Origin: Heracleum sosnowskyi
Lineage: Eukaryota > Streptophyta > Magnoliopsida > Apiales > Apiaceae
DNA: 64,000 nt
Direction of reading: 5' to 3'
Assembly: GCA_030848705.1 (NCBI GenBank)
Contig: JAUIZM010000145.1
Coordinates: 83,878-147,877 of the forward strand
Part shown: positions 60,701 through 64,000 of the stretch, in pieces
Position numbering within the stretch: position 1 is the stretch's first letter
Layout of the letters: every line of letters begins with the position of its first letter
Program-made: the position numbers and the translations under genes
The notes under the pieces: model-generated
Told to the model about the DNA's origin: nothing
The model's input: the letters and a program-made list of their open reading frames with translations, nothing else
Database searches by the model: none

Positions 60701-63700
60701 AATGGACGTACGGACCAAAAAAACGCGAAATTTCATTTCCAGAAATGGGTTTTTTTCGAACCCCGAAAATGGGAAAAAACCCACTTTTTGGCCCAAAACT
60801 GGTTTCACTGGCATTTTCACGCGCTCAAAAAACGAGGTTCCGGACACTTTTCTTCCGATTTTTTTTGTCACATGGTAAAATAGAGGTACAAAATGGAAGT
60901 ACGGACCAAAAAACACGAAATTTCATTTCCGGAAATGGGTTTTTTCGACCCCCGAAAATGGGAAAAAACCCACTTTTTGGCCCAAAACTGGTTTCACTGG
61001 CATTTCACCGCGCTCAAAAAAACGAGGTTCCAGGACACTTTTCTTCCGATTTTTTTTGTCACGTGCTAAAATAGAGGTACAAAATGTACGTACGGACCAA
61101 AAAACACGAAATTTCATTTCCGGAAATGGGTTTTTTCGACCCCCGAAAATGGGAAAAAACCCACTTTTTGGCCCAAAACTGGTTTCACTGGCATTTTCAC
61201 GCGCTCAAAAAACGAGGTTCCGGACATTTTTCTTCCGATTTTTTTTGTCACGTGCTAAAATAGAGGTAAAAAATGGACGTACGGACCAAAAAACGCGAAA
61301 TTTCATTTCCGGAAATGGGTTTTTTTCGACCCCCGAAAATGGGAAAAAACCCACTTTTTGGCCCAAAACTGCTTTTCACTGGCATTTTCACGCGCTCAAA
61401 AAACGAGGTTCCGGACACTTTTCTTCCGATTTTTTTTGTCACGTGCTAAAATAGAGGTACAAAATGGAAGTACGGACCAAAAAAACACGAAATTTCATTT
61501 CCGGAAATGGGTTTTTTTCGACCCCCGAAAATGGGAAAAAACCCACTTTTTGGCCCAAAACTGGTTTCACTGGGGCATTTTCACAGCGCTCAAAAAACGA
61601 GGTTCCGGACACTTTTCTTCCGATTTTTTTTGTCACGTGCTAAAATAGAGGTACAAAAATGTACGTACGGGACCAAAAAACACGAAAATTTCATTTCCGG
61701 AAATGGGTTTTTTCGACCCCCGAAAATGGGAAAAAACCCACTTTTTGGCCCAAAACTGGTTTCACTGGCATTTTCACCGCGCTCAAAAAACGAGGTTCCG
61801 GACATTTTTCTTCCGATTTTTTTTGTCACGTGCTAAAATAGAGGTAAAAAATGGACGTACGGACCAAAAAACGCGAAATTTCATTTCCGGAAATGGGGTT
61901 TTTTCGACCCCCGAAAATGGGAAAAAACCCACTTTTTGGCCCAAAACTGGTTTCACTGGCATTTTTTCCCACGCGCTCTTCAAAAAACGAGGTTCCGGAC
62001 ATTTTTTCCTTCCGATTTTTTTTGTCACGTGCTAAAATAGAGGTACAAAATGGACGTACGGACCAAAAAACGCGAAATTTCATTTCCGGAAATGGGTTTT
62101 TTTCGACCCCCGAAAATGGGAAAAAAACCCCACTTTTTGGTCCAAAACTGTTTTCACTGGCATTTTTCCACGCGCTCAAAAAACGAGGTTCCGGACACTT
62201 TTCTTCCGATTTTTTTTGTCACATGGTAAAATAGAGGTACAAAATGGACGTACGGACCAAAAAACATGAAATTTCATTTCCGGAAATGGGTTTTTTCGAC
62301 CCCCGAAAATGGGAAAAAACCCACTTTTTGGCCCAAAACTGGTTTCACTGGCATTTTCACGCGCTCAAAAAACGAGGTTCCGGACACTTTTCTTCCGATT
62401 TTTTTTGTCACATGGTAAAATAGAGGTACAAAATGGACGTACGGACCAAAAAACACGAAATTTCATTTCGGAAATGGGTTTTTTTCGACCCCCGAAAATG
62501 GGAAAAAACCCACTTTTTGGCCCAAAACTGGTTTCACTGGCATTTTCACGCGCTCAAAAAACGAGGTTCCGGACACTTTTCTTCCGATTTTTTTTGTCAC
62601 GTGCTAAAATAGAGGTACAAAATGGACGTACGGACCAAAAAAAACGCGAAATTTCATTTCCGGAAATGGGTTTTTTTCGACCCCCCGAAAATGGGGAAAA
62701 AACCCAGTTTTTGGCCCAAAACTGGTTTCACTGGCATTTTCACGCGCTCAAGAAACGAGGTTCCGGACACTTTTCTTCCGATTTTTTTTGTCACGTGCTA
62801 AAATAGAGGTACAAAATGGACGTACGGACCAAAAAACGCGAAATTTCATTTCCGGAAATGGGTTTTTTCGACCCCCGAAAATGGGAAAAAACCCACTTTT
62901 TGGCCCAAAACTGGTTTCACTGGCATTTTCACGCGCTCAAAAAACGAGGTTCCGGACACTTTTCTTCCGATTTTTTTTGTCACGTGCTAAAATAGAGGTA
63001 CAAAATGTACGTACGGACCAAAAAACACGAAAATTTCATTTCCGGAAATGGGTTTTTTCGACCCCCGAAAATGGGAAAAAACCCAGTTTTTGGCCCAAAA
63101 CTGGTTTCACTGGCATTTTCACTGCGCTCAAAAAACGAGGTTCCGGACACTTTTCTTCCGATTTTTTTTGTCACGTGCTAAAATAGAGGTAAAAAAATGG
63201 ACGTACGGACCAAAAAAACGCGAAATTTCATTTCCGGAAATGGGTTTTTTTCGACCCCCGAAAATGGGAAAAAACCCACTTTTTGGCCCAAAACTGCTTT
63301 CACTGGCATTTTCCACGCGCTCAAAAAACGAGGTTCCGGACACTTTTCTTCCGATTTTTTTTGTCACGTGCTAAAATAGAGGTAAAAAATGGACGTACGG
63401 ACCAAAAAAACGCGAAATTTCATTTCCGGAAATGGGTTTTTTCCGACCCCCGAAAATGGGAAAAAACCCACTTTTTGGCCCAAAACTGGTTTCACTGGCA
63501 TTTTCACGCGCTCAAAAAACGAGGTTCCGGACAATTTTTCTTCCGATTTTTTTTGTCACGTGCTAAAATAGAGGGTACCAAAATGGGACGTACGGACCAA
63601 AAAACGCGAAATTTCATTTCCGGAAATGGGTTTTTTCGACCCCCGAAAATGGGAAAAAACCCACTTTTTGGTCCAAAACTTGGTTTCACTGGCATTTTCA

Positions 63701-64000
63701 CGCGCTCAAAAAACGAGGTTCCGGACACTTTTCTTCCGATTTTTTTTGTCACATGGTAAAATAGAGGTACAAAATGGACGTACGGACCAAAAAACACGAA
63801 ATTTCATTTCCGGAAATGGGTTTTTTCGACCCCCGAAAATGGGAAAAAAACCCACTTTTTTGGCCCAAAACTGGTTTCACCTGGCATTTTTCACGCGCTC
63901 AAAAAAACGAGGTTCCGGACACTTTTCTTCCGATTTTTTTTGTCACGTGCTAAAATAGAGGTACAAAATGGACGTACGGACCAAAAAAAACGCGAAATTT
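57720..64000 (+). repeat. Satellite stretch with abundant small insertions
   Basis: From 57,637 to 63,968 there are 33 monomers in 6,331 bp, 94 bp more than 33 x 189. The preceding 65 monomers carry only 8 extra. Most extras lengthen a homopolymer (CCCCCC, A7-A8, T9); others are AATTTTCAACGCG near 58,130, CACGCGCGCTC near 59,667, TGGGGCATTT near 61,572 and GCGCTCTTCAAA near 61,975. Higher-order variants of the clean region are still recognisable (CATTTCGGAAATGG at 56,726, 58,438 and 62,467). Low consensus quality is the simplest explanation. Confidence 0.8.

Larger units (their letters stand above)
45038..64000 (+). repeat. 189-bp satellite array, right arm (about 100 monomers)
   Basis: Same satellite and orientation as the left arm. 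It begins mid-monomer with ACCCACTTTTTGG and TTTCACTAGC, completing the monomer cut at 37,220. From 45,344 to 57,637 the spacing is 12,293 bp, or 65 periods of 189.1 bp. The next monomers match the start of the left-arm 25-mer series: GGTTTGACTGG near 45,255 (also about 26,089 and 30,816), then CGAATATGGG near 45,415. Here the CACATGG variant often occurs with ACGCG rather than with ACACG as in the left arm, so variants have been recombined. No gene or second mobile element was seen. Confidence 0.98.

Overview
The window is plant nuclear heterochromatin. Two long arms of one tandem satellite (1-37,220 and 45,038-64,000, about 56 kb in total) are split by a single intact Ty1/copia LTR retrotransposon (37,221-45,037). 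No host gene, rRNA, tRNA or CRISPR array was seen. A plant, probably an angiosperm, is inferred from the plant-type copia polyprotein, an initiator-tRNA-Met-like primer site, a plant-style polypurine tract and the satellite organisation. The species cannot be named from the sequence.

Satellite. The monomer is 189 bp (some variants 188, 190 or 191 bp). About 196 monomers lie left of the element and about 100 right of it, all in the same orientation. Typical monomers carry a 14-bp perfect palindrome, an adjoining 11-bp-stem inverted repeat, a G-box core (CACGTG, or a CACATG variant) and five A/T tracts of six or more bases. Because 189 is a multiple of 3 and several frames lack stops, the array is covered by long open frames of up to 1,555 codons on both strands. 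I treat these as arithmetic artefacts, not genes.

Higher-order structure. Monomer variants recur in fixed order. Seen blocks are a 23-mer duplicated in tandem (4,354 bp; 11,410-15,763 and 15,764-20,117), a 6-mer (1,135 bp; 23.7-25.8 kb), a 25-mer/19-mer/partial series (from 26,152, 30,877 and 34,468) containing 7-mer (1,323 bp) internal duplications, and a 16-mer (3,025 bp) series (from 46,668, 49,693 and 52,718). From about 57.7 kb to the end, monomers average about 191.8 bp because of scattered one- or two-base insertions. This looks more like unpolished long-read consensus than biology.

Retrotransposon. It is 7,817 bp long, lies on the minus strand, and has two 1,156-bp LTRs with no difference found by eye and an AAAAA target duplication. 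Its single gag-pol frame of 1,318 codons keeps the zinc knuckle, protease, integrase, reverse transcriptase and RNase H motifs. Removing the element and one target copy restores a single satellite monomer of a recognisable variant. The insertion is therefore recent and happened after that higher-order block had formed. The LTR holds a canonical TATA box, a telo-box and two AT-rich perfect hairpins, and the 1.46-kb leader holds a family of short degenerate repeats.
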